Source of the DNA: Pelagomonas calceolata
Lineage: Eukaryota; Sar; Pelagophyceae; Pelagomonadales; Pelagomonadaceae
Direction: 5' to 3'
Length of the DNA: 64,000 nucleotides
Assembly (NCBI GenBank): GCA_918797485.1
Contig: CAKKNE010000004.1
Location: 1,240,001 to 1,304,000 of the forward strand
The position numbers and the translations under genes were made by a program. A model generated the notes under the pieces. That model was not told where the DNA came from. It worked only from the letters and a program-made list of their open reading frames with translations, and did not search any database. Shown here piece after piece: positions 1-11,563 of this stretch (the stretch's first letter is position 1; each line of letters begins with the position of its first letter).

Positions 1-3000
1 GACTTTGCCGCGACGGCGCGAGCGGCGTCGAAGGCCGTGGCGGACTTGGCTGGAAGGGCCTATGAGCGGGAGAAAAGAATAGCGACGTATGCGGCGGACG
101 CCTACGAAGCCCAATTCGCTGTTTCCATGGTCGAGGGAGCGGAGGCCTTCGAGGCCCAGCTTCTAGCCTTCGAGGAGGAGCAGGCCGAAGCTCGCGCCGC
201 GTACGAAGCTCGGGTTGAGGAGGCGCGGGCCGCGGCCGAAGCGGCGGCGGCTGACGAGGACTGCATGGAGGCCGAGGCGCCGATCCCGGCCGTCGAGCCG
301 TTGGCGTGTGCGCCGGCGCCGGCGTTTGATGACCGAGCGGCGCGTCGCGCAGCCACGGAGGCCGCGGAAGCAGCGAGGAATAGAGTCGTCGACGCGCGAG
401 GCGGTCCTACCAACAAGCAATGGGCTACCTATTGTCTGGATGCGCGGGCGCCGGATCTGAGGCGAAGGATCCAGGACTCGACCGCATTACTGGCGGCCTG
501 TGCGGGCTCTGGCGAGGCGCGAACTTGTTCTGCATTGCTCGCGAGATGTGGCGGCGACGCCTCCGTCCCGGACAACACGGGAAGGACGCCGTCCATGGCG
601 GCTCTGCTGCGAGGTTCCACAGAAACGATACATTCCTTGCTCGAGGCGGGCTGCGACGCCGACGTGCGTAGCGAGGACGGCACGAATGTATTACTTTGTG
701 CGTTTGTGGCTCCGAACGGCGACGCTCTCGACACTGCGATCAACGAAGCCAAAGCCCAGTGGGAATTGACAGGTAGCTGCCCCTCCACAGTCCTGAAGGG
801 CTCGGGATCGTATGTGGAGGCTGTTTTACAGAAGGGAGCGGATCCCGATGTGCCTGACGGAAGGGGCAAGTTTCCGCTTCACTGGTGCGTCGAGGGCTGT
901 GCTATTGATTATGAGGTCGACGGGCTGTTTCCTTGTAGTTTTACGCTGGACGAAGCCGTTTCCGTGGAGATGCTCTCGACGTTGTTGGCGCATGGGGCGT
1001 CTCCGGATGTTGCTGACTTATCAGGTTGCACGGCCTTGCATTCTGCTTGTAGACGTTCGAATGGCGAGGCGGCCCGGCTACTCTTGCAAAATGGAGCGCA
1101 GATGAACTTGAGTGATGGCGTGGGGCGGTTGCCCGTTCATTTGGCCTGTGCTGCGGCGACGGATTACGAGCTTGTTGCTGAACTGCTAGAGAGTGGTCAG
1201 AAGAAGCCGCGCGGCACGGCGACGCACGATGGGTCAAGGGCGGGCCTGTCGAAGAGCGCCAAGACGCGGCGCAATGTCATTGCTGCCATGGACCGGGCTC
1301 TGCAAGCGGCACTCGCTCCTGACGTCGTGGTCGACGTCCTGCCCTCGCCTGCCGAACTCGCATCGGCGAGCGACTCTAACGGATATACGATGCTCCACTA
1401 CGCATCACAAGCTCCCATTGTTCAAGAGGAGGACGTGTGGTCCACGACAGAGCCGGTCTCCGCAGAAGAGAGAGGCGCGTTCCTCGCACAGTTGGCAGCG
1501 AGAGACGACGTAGTAGACCTGCACGCGGCCGACTCATCAGGACGCGACGCGGTCTGCCTCGCCATCGAGCAGCTCGGAGATCACTCATTGCAATTTGTGG
1601 AGACCGCGGTAAGCAAGGGCTACGACGTCGAACGGGAGCTCGAGTTGCCCGACGAAGATTTGGACCTCCCGTATCGACCGGCTTGGGAGACTCCATCTGA
1701 CCCGCCGCCGGGCTTCGCTGGCGACGCCGACGCGGATCTTTTTGACGACTTGGACGAGCCCGAGGACGTTTCTCCAGAACCATCAGAAGACGAACCAGGT
1801 GAGGCGACGCTCGACGCGCTGGAGACCTACCTGAAGGCGATCTTCGACCGCGTCGACAGCGATCAGAGCGGCGCCATCTCGGCGCAGGAGGCGCTGGCAG
1901 CCTTAAGGGACGACGACGACTTCGCCGAGGTCCTCGGCGTCGACGGCCGCAGCAAGGACGACGTCCTCGCTGCTATCACGGACATCGACGCCGACGGGGA
2001 CGCGCGCGTGTCGTGGGCGGAGTTCCGGGCGGCGGCGCTGGGCGAGGAGCCGGAACCGTCAGAGGAGGCCCCTCCGGACATCGAGGCGTACCTGCGCGCG
2101 ATCTTCGACCGCGCCGATGCGGACGGCTCGGGCGAGATCTCGACGAGGGAGGCCATCGAAGCGGTCCAGACTGATGAGGAGTTCGCGGAGATGATGGGAT
2201 TTGACGGCGTTACGAAGATCCAAAGTCCCGACGACAGGTCGGACCTCGAGTTCGCCATCGCGATGCTCGACGCTGATGGGAATGAGAAGGTCTCGTGGGG
2301 CGAGTTCCGGGAGGCCTTCCTCGGGCCGTTGACGGAGGAGCCCGAGGACCCGTTCGAAGAATACCTGAACGACTACGAAGCGTATCTAGCTGTGTGGAAA
2401 TCAACCAGTGTGCCGGGTGCACTAAGTCATTTCTCGGCGATGGCGTGGCCGCGCTGGCTCCGTCGAGCGGCGAGGAACCGGCGACGCCACGCCATCGAGC
2501 AGGCGTCGCGTCGATGGCGTGGAGGACGACGCGATGATTCAGCACGAACGCGCCGTAAAATTTTGATTTCCACACAGGTATCTAGAAACAGTATTTGACA
2601 GGGTCGACAAGAACAAGGACGGCACTTTGAGTTATGCTGAATTGGTCAGTGGCTTAAAGGACCCGGACTTCGCCGAGGAGGCGGGCTTCTACGGCTCCGG
2701 GATGAGCCGAGGCGAGTTCGCGGCGGAGTTCTGTGATGCATTAGATTGGGACGGAGATCGGACCGTGGACTGGTTTGAATTTAGGGATGAGGCCATGGGC
2801 AAGGCTTTGGATCAGATGCACGAATTGCGGATGGAGCAGGCGCTGCGCGAGGTGTTCGACAGAGTTGACGAGTCGGGGGATGGTGCTATTACTATCGTGG
2901 AAGCAGTCAAAGCTCTAAGGGAGGATGAGGACTTCGCCGATGTCCTCGGGTTCTGGTCCACCCACAAAGCGAACCGGAAGGACGGCTCGATGGAGTATGT

Positions 3001-4018
3001 GGCGGAGCAGATCCAAGCGATGGACGTCAATAATGATGGCGTCATCTCGTGGGAGGAGTTCCGAGGCTGCGTCTTCGGCATGGAACCTGTACTGGAAGTG
3101 GTGGAGGAGGAGCGGGCCGTGGGGAATTGGTTGACTGTTGCTGAGGATGTTGCAACGACGAAGGCTCGACGTTGTTCGCCTTTACATATGGCGGCCTGTA
3201 CTGGTGCACAAAGAGTGATGTCGTACTTAATTGACCAAGGGGCCCCGGCCTACGGCGGGCGGCCGAACCCGATTGCCCTTGCGGCTCTCAAAGGTTGTGC
3301 GCCCGAAGCCTGTGAGCTGTTGGAATCCGCGTTGCCAGGCGGCGGCCGCGCACCTGATCCTGATTTAGGAGGGGAGGCTCCCGCGCAAGCCGCGGCGGCG
3401 CGCGGGTTTGCTGCTACCGCATTAGCTTTAGGTGCCAAAGGGTTAACTGACCCGCAGGGCCGGACTTGTGCTCTCATCGCGGCAAGGCGGGGCGAGGCGG
3501 GCTGCGTCGCCGTGCTACTGGAAAATGGCTGCGACGCCGATGGCAGTGCGACGCCGTCGTTATTGGAGGGCGCCATCGATTCAATAGATGCGGACGTCGT
3601 GAAAGTCGCCGTCCAGCACGTTTCCGTGACGACGCATGACGTGCTCCGGGCGGAAACAATTCACGCCTTCTGGGCCGAGCGTTTGATGTCTCTCGAGCGG
3701 GATCAGAGGGACGGCTCGACGCCGCAGATCGCGTCGGATCTGTCCGCGGCAGCTTACAGATTAGTGGCCGCCGCGTGCACGACGCCGATCGGCGAGGACG
3801 CGCACGTTTACCACTGCTTCGCCGAGGGGCGGGTCCTCGCCGAGGAGCTCCTCGCCAAGGAGAAGGCTCGTTTAAGAGCCGAGGAGCGCAACCGCGCGGC
3901 GACGTCGATCCAAAAACAAGCTAGGGGTCGCAATCGTAGAAGAGCGATGCGCGACGCGGCCGCGGGCAAGTCCAAGAAGGACAAGAAGTCCAAAAAGAAG
4001 AGGAAGGGGAAGAAGTAA
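1..4018 (+). CDS. Ankyrin-repeat / EF-hand / IQ-motif protein (5' partial)
   Basis: The frame is open at the window edge, so the 5' end is missing. Exons are 1-2381 and 2578-4018, giving 1273 codons. In order I see an Ala/Glu-rich coiled coil, an ankyrin block (about residues 155-415), and eight EF-hands in four pairs, each following the pattern FDRxDxxxxGxI then DxDGDxxVSWxEF. After these come a second short ankyrin block, an IQ motif (AATSIQKQARGRNRR) and a Lys-rich tail. EF-hands bind calcium and IQ motifs bind calmodulin-like proteins, so a calcium-responsive scaffold is likely; its targets are unknown. Removing the introner restores EF-hand five exactly (LETVFDRVDKNKDG), which supports the splice join. 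It is convergent with the next gene. Confidence 0.85.
2382..2577 (+). mobile_element. Introner intron, family A, perfect TSD
   Basis: The element is 2390-2577 (188 bp), starting CTGTGTGGAAATCAA and ending TTGATTTCCACACAG. It is flanked by the direct repeat GTATCTAG at 2382-2389 and 2578-2585. The intron is the first repeat copy plus the element. Its GT donor comes from the duplicated target and its AG acceptor from the element. Confidence 0.95.
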
Positions 4019-4110
4019 GGATTCCCGTAGTATCCTAGCTCTTCCTGAGGCTCCCCCCGACGGGCCCCCGTACCATAGGCTACTGTTAATTACTATTTAC
4101 AATGGTGCGC

Positions 4111-4880
4111 CTAGATCAACTCCTTGCCGACGACGACGTCGGTCGGCGACGGCTGCGGCGCGGGCTGTCCAACATCATCCAAGGACCGCCGCAGCGCGGT
4201 CTCGGCGGCCGTCGCGTAGACGCCGCCCGCGGTCTTGACGCAGTAGACGTAGGCCCGCTGCACCGGCACCTGTGTAGAAATCAACCAGTGTGTCGGGTGC
4301 ACCGATAATTCTTCACTAAGTCATTTCTCGGCGATGACGCGGCCGCGCTGGCTCCGTCGAGCAGTGAGGAACCGACATCGCCACGCCATCGAACAGGTAT
4401 CGCGTCGATGGCGTGGAGGTCGACGCGGCGATTCAGGACGAAAGCGCCGTAAATTTGATTTCCACACAGACCGGCACGCCCCGCCAGAGCTTCCGCAGCG
4501 CGTACTTTGTGGTTGTTTCCTGCACGGAAATCACAACACCGTCGCAGTCGACCATCATGCCCTTCTTCCGGCCTGTGTGGAAATCCAAATTTTATGGCGC
4601 GTTCGCGCTGAATCATCGCGTCGTCCTCCACGCCATCGACGCGACGCCTGCTCGATAGCGTGGCGATGCCGGTTACTCGCCGCTCGACCCAGCCAGGTCG
4701 GCCGCGTCATCGCCGAGAAATGACTTAGTGAAGAATTGTCGGGTGCACCCGGCGCACTGGTTGATTTCCACACAGCTTCCGGCCCTTCGGGTCCGCGGGC
4801 TTCAGGAGCACGCGGCTGCCGACGGGGAAGCGCGGCGTGGCCGTGATCTGCGGCGAGACGCGGTTGCCGGCCCAGCCCAT
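4111..4880 (-). CDS. Small unknown protein with two introners
   Basis: Exons on the minus strand are 4880-4784, 4572-4478 and 4269-4111, giving 116 residues from the ATG at 4880. The frame stays open upstream into a degenerate repeat, so a longer N-terminus is possible. The protein reads MGWAGNRVSP then RFPVGSRVLLKPADPKGRKKG, and ends VVVGKELI. I recognise no domain. Both joins excise an element together with one target copy and keep a continuous frame. One of the two donors is GC (GCCGGAAG). The clean frame on both sides of two insertions is the main evidence that this is a real gene. Confidence 0.55.
4270..4477 (-). mobile_element. Introner intron, family A, perfect TSD
   Basis: The element is 4270-4469 (200 bp), with target repeat ACCGGCAC at 4262-4269 and 4470-4477. 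The minus-strand intron starts with GT of GTGCCGGT. The body closely matches the 2390-2577 element. Confidence 0.93.
4573..4783 (-). mobile_element. Introner intron, family A, perfect TSD, GC donor
   Basis: The element is 4573-4775 (203 bp), with target repeat CTTCCGGC at 4565-4572 and 4776-4783. On the minus strand the intron starts GCCGGAAG, so the co-opted donor is GC. The body lies in the opposite orientation to the neighbouring element at 4270. Confidence 0.9.
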
Positions 4881-4929
4881 CGCTCTTGCTTGACCAGCCC
4901 GGCGGCGCGTCGCTCGTGGCAGGCCAGTC

Positions 4930-5130
4930 GATGCCTGGCGCTTCTTGCGTGCACCAAAGCGCACCTCGATGTACCGATACCTGGGCACGGGCAGCCCTTT
5001 GGCCGCCAGTTTTTGCGTGCGCCCAAACGCGAGAGCACCTTCAGGTAACCAAGTCTGGTGTTACGGCAGCCCTTGTCGGCCGCTTCTTGCGTGCGCCGGC
5101 GGCGGGCAGCACCCGTCGTTGGTCTCCACC
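4930..5130. repeat. Degenerate tandem repeat, about 68 bp, three copies
   Basis: Three units share a GCACGCAAGAAGCG-like block (minus strand) followed by a GGGCTGCC-like block. In two frames they encode GARKKR-like peptides. The 68-bp spacing is not a multiple of three. This may be a decayed coding repeat upstream of the small gene, or non-coding. Confidence 0.5.
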
Positions 5131-5683
5131 GCGCTCCCTTGCCGGGAGGCGACACTCGCCACGTTTAGGCAGCTTATTCGCAGGGTGCACCTACGCAATC
5201 TGATCACGACTCGTTTTTTGTGCCACTTTGAAGTTGCCTCTTCCAATGGACGCCACCCGTCAGCGGACGCGACCTACAACGGGACGCGGTGGGTCGTAAG
5301 GCTCTAGAAGAGAAGCGTGCTTCACTTGCGTCGACCGCCGCGGTCGCGCTGGCGCCGGAGATACGCGTACTAGAGATGCGTACTAGCTTTTATTATCGTA
5401 TTTAGCCCGTCCCGCTAGCCATACGGCCGCGGACGCACGCCTGCGTAGGCGATACCTAGCATGCCTCCTAGTGGGATTCGCATGGCTAGTACGGTTTGGC
5501 AGTGCAGCCGGCCGCAGTTGGCCACCGATTGGGGCCGTGCCTCCGCACCGACACCGTTCGGACGCCTGGAAGCGCTGCACGGTAGCCGCGTCGCTACGGG
5601 GCAGCCTCGACCTACGCGGCTTCGGCAGCTTCGACATACGGTGGCTCGGGGCAGCCTATCGACCCACGGTAGCCGGGACAGCC
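5131..5683. other. Intergenic gap upstream of the coiled-coil gene
   Basis: I see no supported gene here. It holds short A/T-richer stretches and CTAG-containing direct repeats near 5365-5465. It presumably carries the promoter of the gene starting at 5684. Confidence 0.4.
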
Positions 5684-8600
5684 ATGCCGCAGACTCGCGC
5701 CGAGCGCCTCGCGCAGCGCGCCGCGGAACGCCGCGCGCGCGTCGAGCAGCATGCTACGAATGTTGAAAAAGTAGGAGACACGGCCGCGGCCCGCGAGCAG
5801 CAAGAGGACGACTACAAACGAGAGCTCGCGCAGAATCGGGCGGACCGAGAAACACGAGAAAGGGCGGAGGCGGACCAGCTGCGCGCCTCCGAGGCGGACT
5901 TCCTCCAGAAGTTCGCGCCGCCGCCGGGTTTGGCAACGGCCGCGCCGTCGCTGCGGCAGCAGGCCGTGGCAAATGCCATAGCCAACAAGCCGGATCCATT
6001 TGCAGCAAGGCGGGCGCAGCAGAAGCAGGCGCGCGAGGCCTACGAGGAGCGCAAGCGCGAATTACAAAGGAGAGTGCCGACGCCGCCGCCGCCCTCGCCA
6101 GGGCCTCCTTCAGAACCGCCGCCGTCCAGCCTCGAGGCGGCGTTCCCGCCGCGCGGCGGAGGGCTGGAAGACGCCTTCCCGCCGCGCGGCGGCGGCCTCG
6201 CCGACGCGTTCCCGCCGCGCGGCGGTAACCGAGCGGCGCCAGAGCCGCCCCGGAATCCCTTCGAGAAACCAGTCGATCCCCTCCGCGATCCGGTGGGGAG
6301 ACGGGCCGGCATCGACCCGCTCCCGCAGCCGCAGGGAAATCCCTTTGAGCGGCCCCCGGACCCGCTGCGGGACCCGCCGGGCCGCCGCGCCGGCATCGAC
6401 CCGCTCCCCCAAATGCAGCCCACGGCGCCGGCGGGATCGAGCACCAGGATCGACCACCAGATCGACCCGCTGCGCGACGCGCCGCCGCCGCGGCGCGACG
6501 ATCCTTTGAGAGACACGTGGGGCCAGGCGCCCCGCAACGACGGGCGCGAGCAGCGCGCCCAGTACGCCGCGCAGCTGCGGCAACAAATGGCCGAGAAGAA
6601 CAATAGACGCGCGTCGACGCCCCCCGCCGCGGCGCCGGAGCCGCCACGAGGAAGGCAGCCGCCGTCCAAGGCGGACTACGCCGCCGAACTCCGCGCGCAG
6701 ATGGCGGCCGACGAGCGGCGCAGGGACGCGGACCGCCGCGACGATGTCGGAGGTGGCTTTATCGGAGGCGCGAATATGGCGAACAATGTAAAACAAGACC
6801 GCCAGGCCGCCTACGCCGCGGATCTGCGGGCGCAGATGGCCGCCGACGCCCGGAGGAAGGGCGCTCAAGAGCGGCGCGACGCGTCGCCGGAGCGGCACAG
6901 CGGCATCCTCGGGGGTGCGAATCTATCAAACGACGCGCGGCACGACAGGCAAACGGCCTACGCCGAAGCATTGAAACGGGACCAGGCGCTGAAACGGGAG
7001 ATGACTCAAGATGACGAGGATGGCGGCGGCATCATTGGAGGTTCAAATATATCGAATGCGCAAAAAAACGACCGTCAATTGCAATACGCCGAGGCCTTGA
7101 AACGGGACCAGGCGATCAAGGACCGGATGGCGGCCCCGGTCGACCAGAACGACGGCAGCGGTATTATTGGAGGGCGGAATCTAGACAGAAACGCGAAAGA
7201 TGCGCGGCAAAGGGCCTACGCCGACGCTCTGGCTCGAGACCAATTGACTAAACGCGACTCGCCGAGGACACAACAACAACAAGCCAAGAGCGGCACGCCG
7301 CCGGGCTGGTACGTCGGTCCCACGGGCCAACTCGTGAGGATCGACCCGCGCGACCACGCGGGCCGGAATAACGCGGCCCTAGCTGTTGGTGTTCCACAAA
7401 ACTACACGCCTGCCAAAATTGACACGCTGGCCTCACCAGCCCGAGGCCTGGACCGCACGCCCCACGTGCGCCACACGGCCGGCGAGCTCCAGGGCTATAT
7501 TGGCGAGCCCGACCGCGACCAGGGCCGAAAGCAGGCCATGGCCGACATGTGGAAGCGCCAGCTCGAGGCCGACGTCGCCGCGAAGAAGCGCGCCAAGGAG
7601 CTCGAAGAGGCTAAAGAGAGGGAAGATGAACTCCGGGAGGAGCGGCGCATCGAACGGGAGCGGGCCGAGATGGCTCGGAAGCATGAACGAGAACGAGCGG
7701 TGGATGAGAAGTTGCGGCAGCAGGAGGCGGATCGTAGACAGCACGCGGAGTTGCTCGAGCAGCGGCGCCTGCAGCGGGAGCGCGACGACGAGGAACGGAG
7801 ACGGAAGGACGCCGAGGACGACGCGCGCGTCGCGCGGGAGCAGCGCGAGATGCTGCTGAAGTACGAGGCCGAGCAGGCGCGGCGCGAGGAACCGAAGACC
7901 ATGGGTGTGGCGACGGCCGCGCAAGTCGTCACGTCGTTGCAGCGGCTGCGGTCGCCGCCGCCGCCGGAAGAACCGCCCTCGCCGCAATTGTCGTTTGGTG
8001 CTGTCGGTCTGGCGGCGGCGGCGGCGGCGCGCGCGCACCAGACGCCGTCGCCGAAGCTGTCGTTCGGGGCCGCCGGGATGCTCTCGGCGGCGGCGGCGCG
8101 TGCGCACAAGGAGGCGACGCCCGTCGCGCCCAAGATGAGCTTCGGCGCCGCGGCGATGGCGTCCGCCGCGGCGTCACGAGCACACCAGACGCCGGCCTCA
8201 CCGGCCTCACCGGCCTCACCTAAACTGTCGTTTGGAGCCGTGGGCATGGTCTCGGCGGCGGCGGCGCGGGCCCACAAAACGCCCCAGACCGCGGCGCCCG
8301 CGCCGACCGTGGCGAGCCCCGCGCCCCCGAAGGCGCCGTCGCCGGCGCCCATCGCACGGAGGAGCCCCCTCCTCGCGCCGCCGAAGGCGCCGACACCGAT
8401 CAGAAGAAAGACGCCCAAGAAGCGGCTCAAGCTTCCAGACAAGCACACAGACTCCATGAAAGGATGGGTCGTGCCCGGCCGCGACGACGCGACGCTCGAG
8501 GGCCCTCCTTCTTCTCGTTGGTTGCCGGAGGCCGCGTCGCGCTTGGAACGGGCGCTCCAGGCCAGTCGCGCTGCAACGCCTGCCACGTCCCGGTTAGATG

Positions 8601-9031
8601 GCCAATCTCAGCTCGTCTTCCCTGATGGAAGGGTTGAGGACGGGGGGACTACGTCTCCGAAGCCGGTGCGGGCTCATACGCCACAAGCGCCCGCTTCTAC
8701 TCCTGTCCCGCACTACAAGGAGGACGACGTCGACGCGGTGCTGCGACGAAATCAAAAGCGATTGGTGCGGGCGGAGGCGTTAACGGAGGCGACGAACGCC
8801 GCGCTCGACGCCTCTGGATTCGAGAGAGGCGAGGCCGTCGACCGCCTTTTACAAATCGCGAACGAGCGGCCCGCGACACCAATGAAACGCGTCGAGGCGT
8901 CCCTGCCCTCCGACGTTCGGTGGGCTACCGTCGCGCCGTCTCCCAGATTAGAGGCGCGCGCGTCGGCGGCTAGAGAGTCGTGGCGGTCAGCAGGGGCTGC
9001 TGCGAAAAGCGTCGCGGCGTTCGCGAGGTAA
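5684..9031 (+). CDS. Large repetitive proline-rich / coiled-coil protein
   Basis: A single exon of 1115 residues. I chose the ATG at 5684 because the frame upstream offers only a GTG. Repeat blocks in order are three copies of AFPPRGGG; two of DPLRDPxGRRAGIDPLP; about six of a YAxxLxxQM / YAEALKRDQ unit separated by GGxNxxN linkers; and a long Arg/Glu coiled coil (about residues 610-740). Four copies of a KLSFGAxGMxSAAAARAH unit follow, then a C-terminal segment resembling a UBA helix bundle (LDASGFERGEAVDRLL). The repeated YAxxL/QM units recall the centrosome/spindle-pole protein CSPP1, but this is only an impression. The role is probably structural. Confidence 0.8.
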   Translation: MPQTRAERLAQRAAERRARVEQHATNVEKVGDTAAAREQQEDDYKRELAQNRADRETRERAEADQLRASEADFLQKFAPPPGLATAAPSLRQQAVANAIANKPDPFAARRAQQKQAREAYEERKRELQRRVPTPPPPSPGPPSEPPPSSLEAAFPPRGGGLEDAFPPRGGGLADAFPPRGGNRAAPEPPRNPFEKPVDPLRDPVGRRAGIDPLPQPQGNPFERPPDPLRDPPGRRAGIDPLPQMQPTAPAGSSTRIDHQIDPLRDAPPPRRDDPLRDTWGQAPRNDGREQRAQYAAQLRQQMAEKNNRRASTPPAAAPEPPRGRQPPSKADYAAELRAQMAADERRRDADRRDDVGGGFIGGANMANNVKQDRQAAYAADLRAQMAADARRKGAQERRDASPERHSGILGGANLSNDARHDRQTAYAEALKRDQALKREMTQDDEDGGGIIGGSNISNAQKNDRQLQYAEALKRDQAIKDRMAAPVDQNDGSGIIGGRNLDRNAKDARQRAYADALARDQLTKRDSPRTQQQQAKSGTPPGWYVGPTGQLVRIDPRDHAGRNNAALAVGVPQNYTPAKIDTLASPARGLDRTPHVRHTAGELQGYIGEPDRDQGRKQAMADMWKRQLEADVAAKKRAKELEEAKEREDELREERRIERERAEMARKHERERAVDEKLRQQEADRRQHAELLEQRRLQRERDDEERRRKDAEDDARVAREQREMLLKYEAEQARREEPKTMGVATAAQVVTSLQRLRSPPPPEEPPSPQLSFGAVGLAAAAAARAHQTPSPKLSFGAAGMLSAAAARAHKEATPVAPKMSFGAAAMASAAASRAHQTPASPASPASPKLSFGAVGMVSAAAARAHKTPQTAAPAPTVASPAPPKAPSPAPIARRSPLLAPPKAPTPIRRKTPKKRLKLPDKHTDSMKGWVVPGRDDATLEGPPSSRWLPEAASRLERALQASRAATPATSRLDGQSQLVFPDGRVEDGGTTSPKPVRAHTPQAPASTPVPHYKEDDVDAVLRRNQKRLVRAEALTEATNAALDASGFERGEAVDRLLQIANERPATPMKRVEASLPSDVRWATVAPSPRLEARASAARESWRSAGAAAKSVAAFAR

Positions 9032-9101
9032 GTGTGTTTTACGTTACGAGTTAGGTTAAGATAGGATTTCCGAATTCGTCGCCGTCTTGTGCAGACGATG
9101 A

Positions 9102-11134
9102 CTACTGCTTCTTGGAAGAGCAGCTGTCGAAGACCGGCCGCCCCGTGAAGAGGAACTTGAACGCCACAAAAGCTAAAGCTCGCAACGCGACGGATATCAG
9201 CATTATAGCGGTTATAGCTTTGCGGAAGGGCTTGTCCCGGAACCCGTAGTAGTCGACGGCGTCGCCGCCTCTCTGAAAAATGCATCGCGACGATTCCGGG
9301 TTCGAGCAGCCGTGCAGGTCGCCCAGGCCCAGTAGCTCTGAACGAGAACCGGCACTGATGGCCCAGTTGAAGAAGTTCGCGTCCTCGATCCACTTGGCTC
9401 CTGCTGGTATTGATTTATTATTGATGTAGTGGCCGTCGAACATCATGAAGAGGCAGAAGAAGACGGTGGCCTGCGTTTGATTGATACCGTCGCGGAACGG
9501 CCGCGGCCCTCTCGCAAGACGCGTAGACTCTCGTGTGATCATGGAGACGCCATCGACGCGACATGGTCTCATGAAGACGCCATCGCCGCGACCCCGGCAA
9601 GTTCAAGTTCATTTTCTGCGCCGACTCGGACGTAGTTGTTGGCCATCTCAAAATCCCGAGCACAACACCCGCAAAAGATGAGCAGCGACGTCCCGGCAAA
9701 CACGACCGCCTCGCAGAGGAAGAAGAAGTGCGCGAACTTCATGGGCGAGTTCTGGAAGCCCATCATCCAGTAGGCGATCGTCGCGTAGGCTCCGCCGGCC
9801 GTGAGGTGGCCGGGCAACTCTGCTAGGCATCTTGCATGAAAAAATGCTGATGCACCATATAACCCAGCTTGGGACTCCCTCGTATAGAGATCTCGTTCCT
9901 TCGGGAACAAGAGGACAATATCAAAGGCTATGAAGGACATGAGGAGCATACTGAACGAGATGGCGCCCACTCGCGACTGGATCGAGGCTTGGGACAACCC
10001 CTGCTGGAAGTAGATGGCTCCTAACAGTAGGGCCATGATGCAGGCCATGGTCACTTGCGTGATGACGACCATCTCGTCTCGTATTTTATACAGCCAGGCC
10101 CGCTGTAGGAGCACGTTGAACTGGTGGAGCCAGCCCGACGCGATGCCCTGGGGCTGTTGCGTGCCCGTAGCGCTCTTTTGGGCTTGCTGGAAGCGTGTTT
10201 TGGAATCCTGGGCGCCCTGCGAGGAAGCAAAGGCATCAGCCACTTGTTTCGCGATGACCTTCCTTTTCCGCAGGTCGTCCACACTTGCTTCGAGTTCATC
10301 TTCGGTTTGTTCGCCGCCCGCGACCTCGTCGGGGATCGCTACCAAATCTAGCAAATGGTCGGCCGGGTTCTCGTGGGCCGGACACGGGGCCCCCACACTC
10401 TCAAAATGTGCTAATAAGTCATTGGGAGAGCCGGCGTAGACCGGCCGCCCATCGCTCAAAGCTACAACCCGATCAAATAGTTGTAGGAGGGACGCTCGCG
10501 GTTGGTGCACCACGGCCAACACGGCTCGCTTTTCCGGGGATCTCGCTAGACGTGATAGCGTGCGACACGTCAGCAACGCGGTGGCCGCATCCAGGCCAGA
10601 GGTGGGCTCATCTAACAGTAAACAAGTCGGGTCGGAGACCATTTCCGCGGCCACCTGTAACCTTTTTTTTTCTCCTCCCGAAATGCCTTTGAGTCGTTCG
10701 TCTCCTATATAGGTAGAGGCGCATTTGCCCAGGTTCAATTCGTTCAAAACTTGCGTGACCTTGCTTGCGACGTCCTTTTTTGTGGAATTGGGCAGCCGTA
10801 GGCGCGCCGTGAACGTTAATGTCTCTCTAGGTGTCAGTGTCGCGAAGAACAGGGGGTGCTGGTCGACGTAGCCCGTAGCCCTTCGAGGGTGCCTATCAGC
10901 AATAGCACCGTCCGCCACTAATTGGCCCTGCCAGTCGCCGTGGGCGTGCCTGCCCGCTAATATGCGCAATAACGAGGTCTTGCCCGATCCACTGGGACCG
11001 ACGATCAAAAACATCTCGCCCGCATGGAGCGCGTCGCCCTGCGCGTGCAGTATACGCTTCTTTTCTTTTTGGGGCGTGATCACATCATACGATTCAATGT
11101 CCCATGCTAATCTCGCACTTGCGGGCTTGGCCAT
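9102..11134 (-). CDS. ABCG-family half-transporter
   Basis: Exons are 11134-9632 and 9470-9102, giving 623 residues, the usual half-transporter size. The nucleotide-binding domain comes first, with Walker A GPSGSGKTS (about residue 48), the signature SGGEKKR, Walker B LLLDEPTSGLD and the H-loop VVHQP. An ABC2-type membrane domain follows, with six hydrophobic segments (for example QVTMACIMALLLGAIYF). This domain-first order defines the ABCG (white/WBC) family, which exports lipids or xenobiotics after dimerising. The substrate cannot be told. The intron falls between helices and joins ANNY to ATVFFCLFMMFDG. Confidence 0.93.
9471..9631 (-). mobile_element. Introner intron, family B
   Basis: 161 bp, GT...CGCAG. 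It begins with the family B block GAGTCGGCGCAGAAAATG and carries the shared GATGGCGTC core twice. The target duplication is no longer recognisable. Confidence 0.85.
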
Positions 11135-11563
11135 GGGGCTGATGGCAGCCAGTGCGGTCTTTTAGTCCAGTGGGTTCGCAGCGTTGTGTAACGCTTACGC
11201 TTGGCCGAGGAAAATACCGAGCACTCCGAGGAAAGTGCAGCACACGCGCGCCCGGGAACGTGCAGTGTGCGGACTTCGACTGTATCGATACGGACACAGG
11301 TCGAGGTCAGCGTGCAGCGTTGGAATCGCCGCAACGGCCGTAAAACAAGCAGGCTCTGGCAGCTGCGAAATCAGACTATCTAGCGTGCAGTGACATACTA
11401 GCTCGCGCACTAGTCCTAGCACCGTAACAATATATAGGAGGGTTTGCCGAGGCGGTTCTGCTTAAAAAGAAGTATGCTGCCACGAAGGACGCGGCCCGCG
11501 CCCGCCGCCGACGAATCGGCGACGCGCCAACCAGCCCACCAGCAAATCTCACAACACAACAAC
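11135..11563. other. 5' gap of the ABCG gene
   Basis: No gene is supported. The gap lies between the ABCG start and the end of the RCC1 gene. It holds a degenerate copy of the recurrent GCTAGYG dyad at about 11380-11402. Confidence 0.5.

Noticed and set aside
5754-6647. Long minus-strand open frames over the coiled-coil gene
   Set aside because: Pro/Arg/Ala-rich antisense shadows caused by high GC content. The same effect explains most other long antisense frames here.
9024-9040. GAG followed by GTAAGTGTG at the end of the coiled-coil gene, like a strong 5' splice site
   Set aside because: The TAA inside it is the natural stop. No matching acceptor with continuing frame precedes the convergent ABCG gene.
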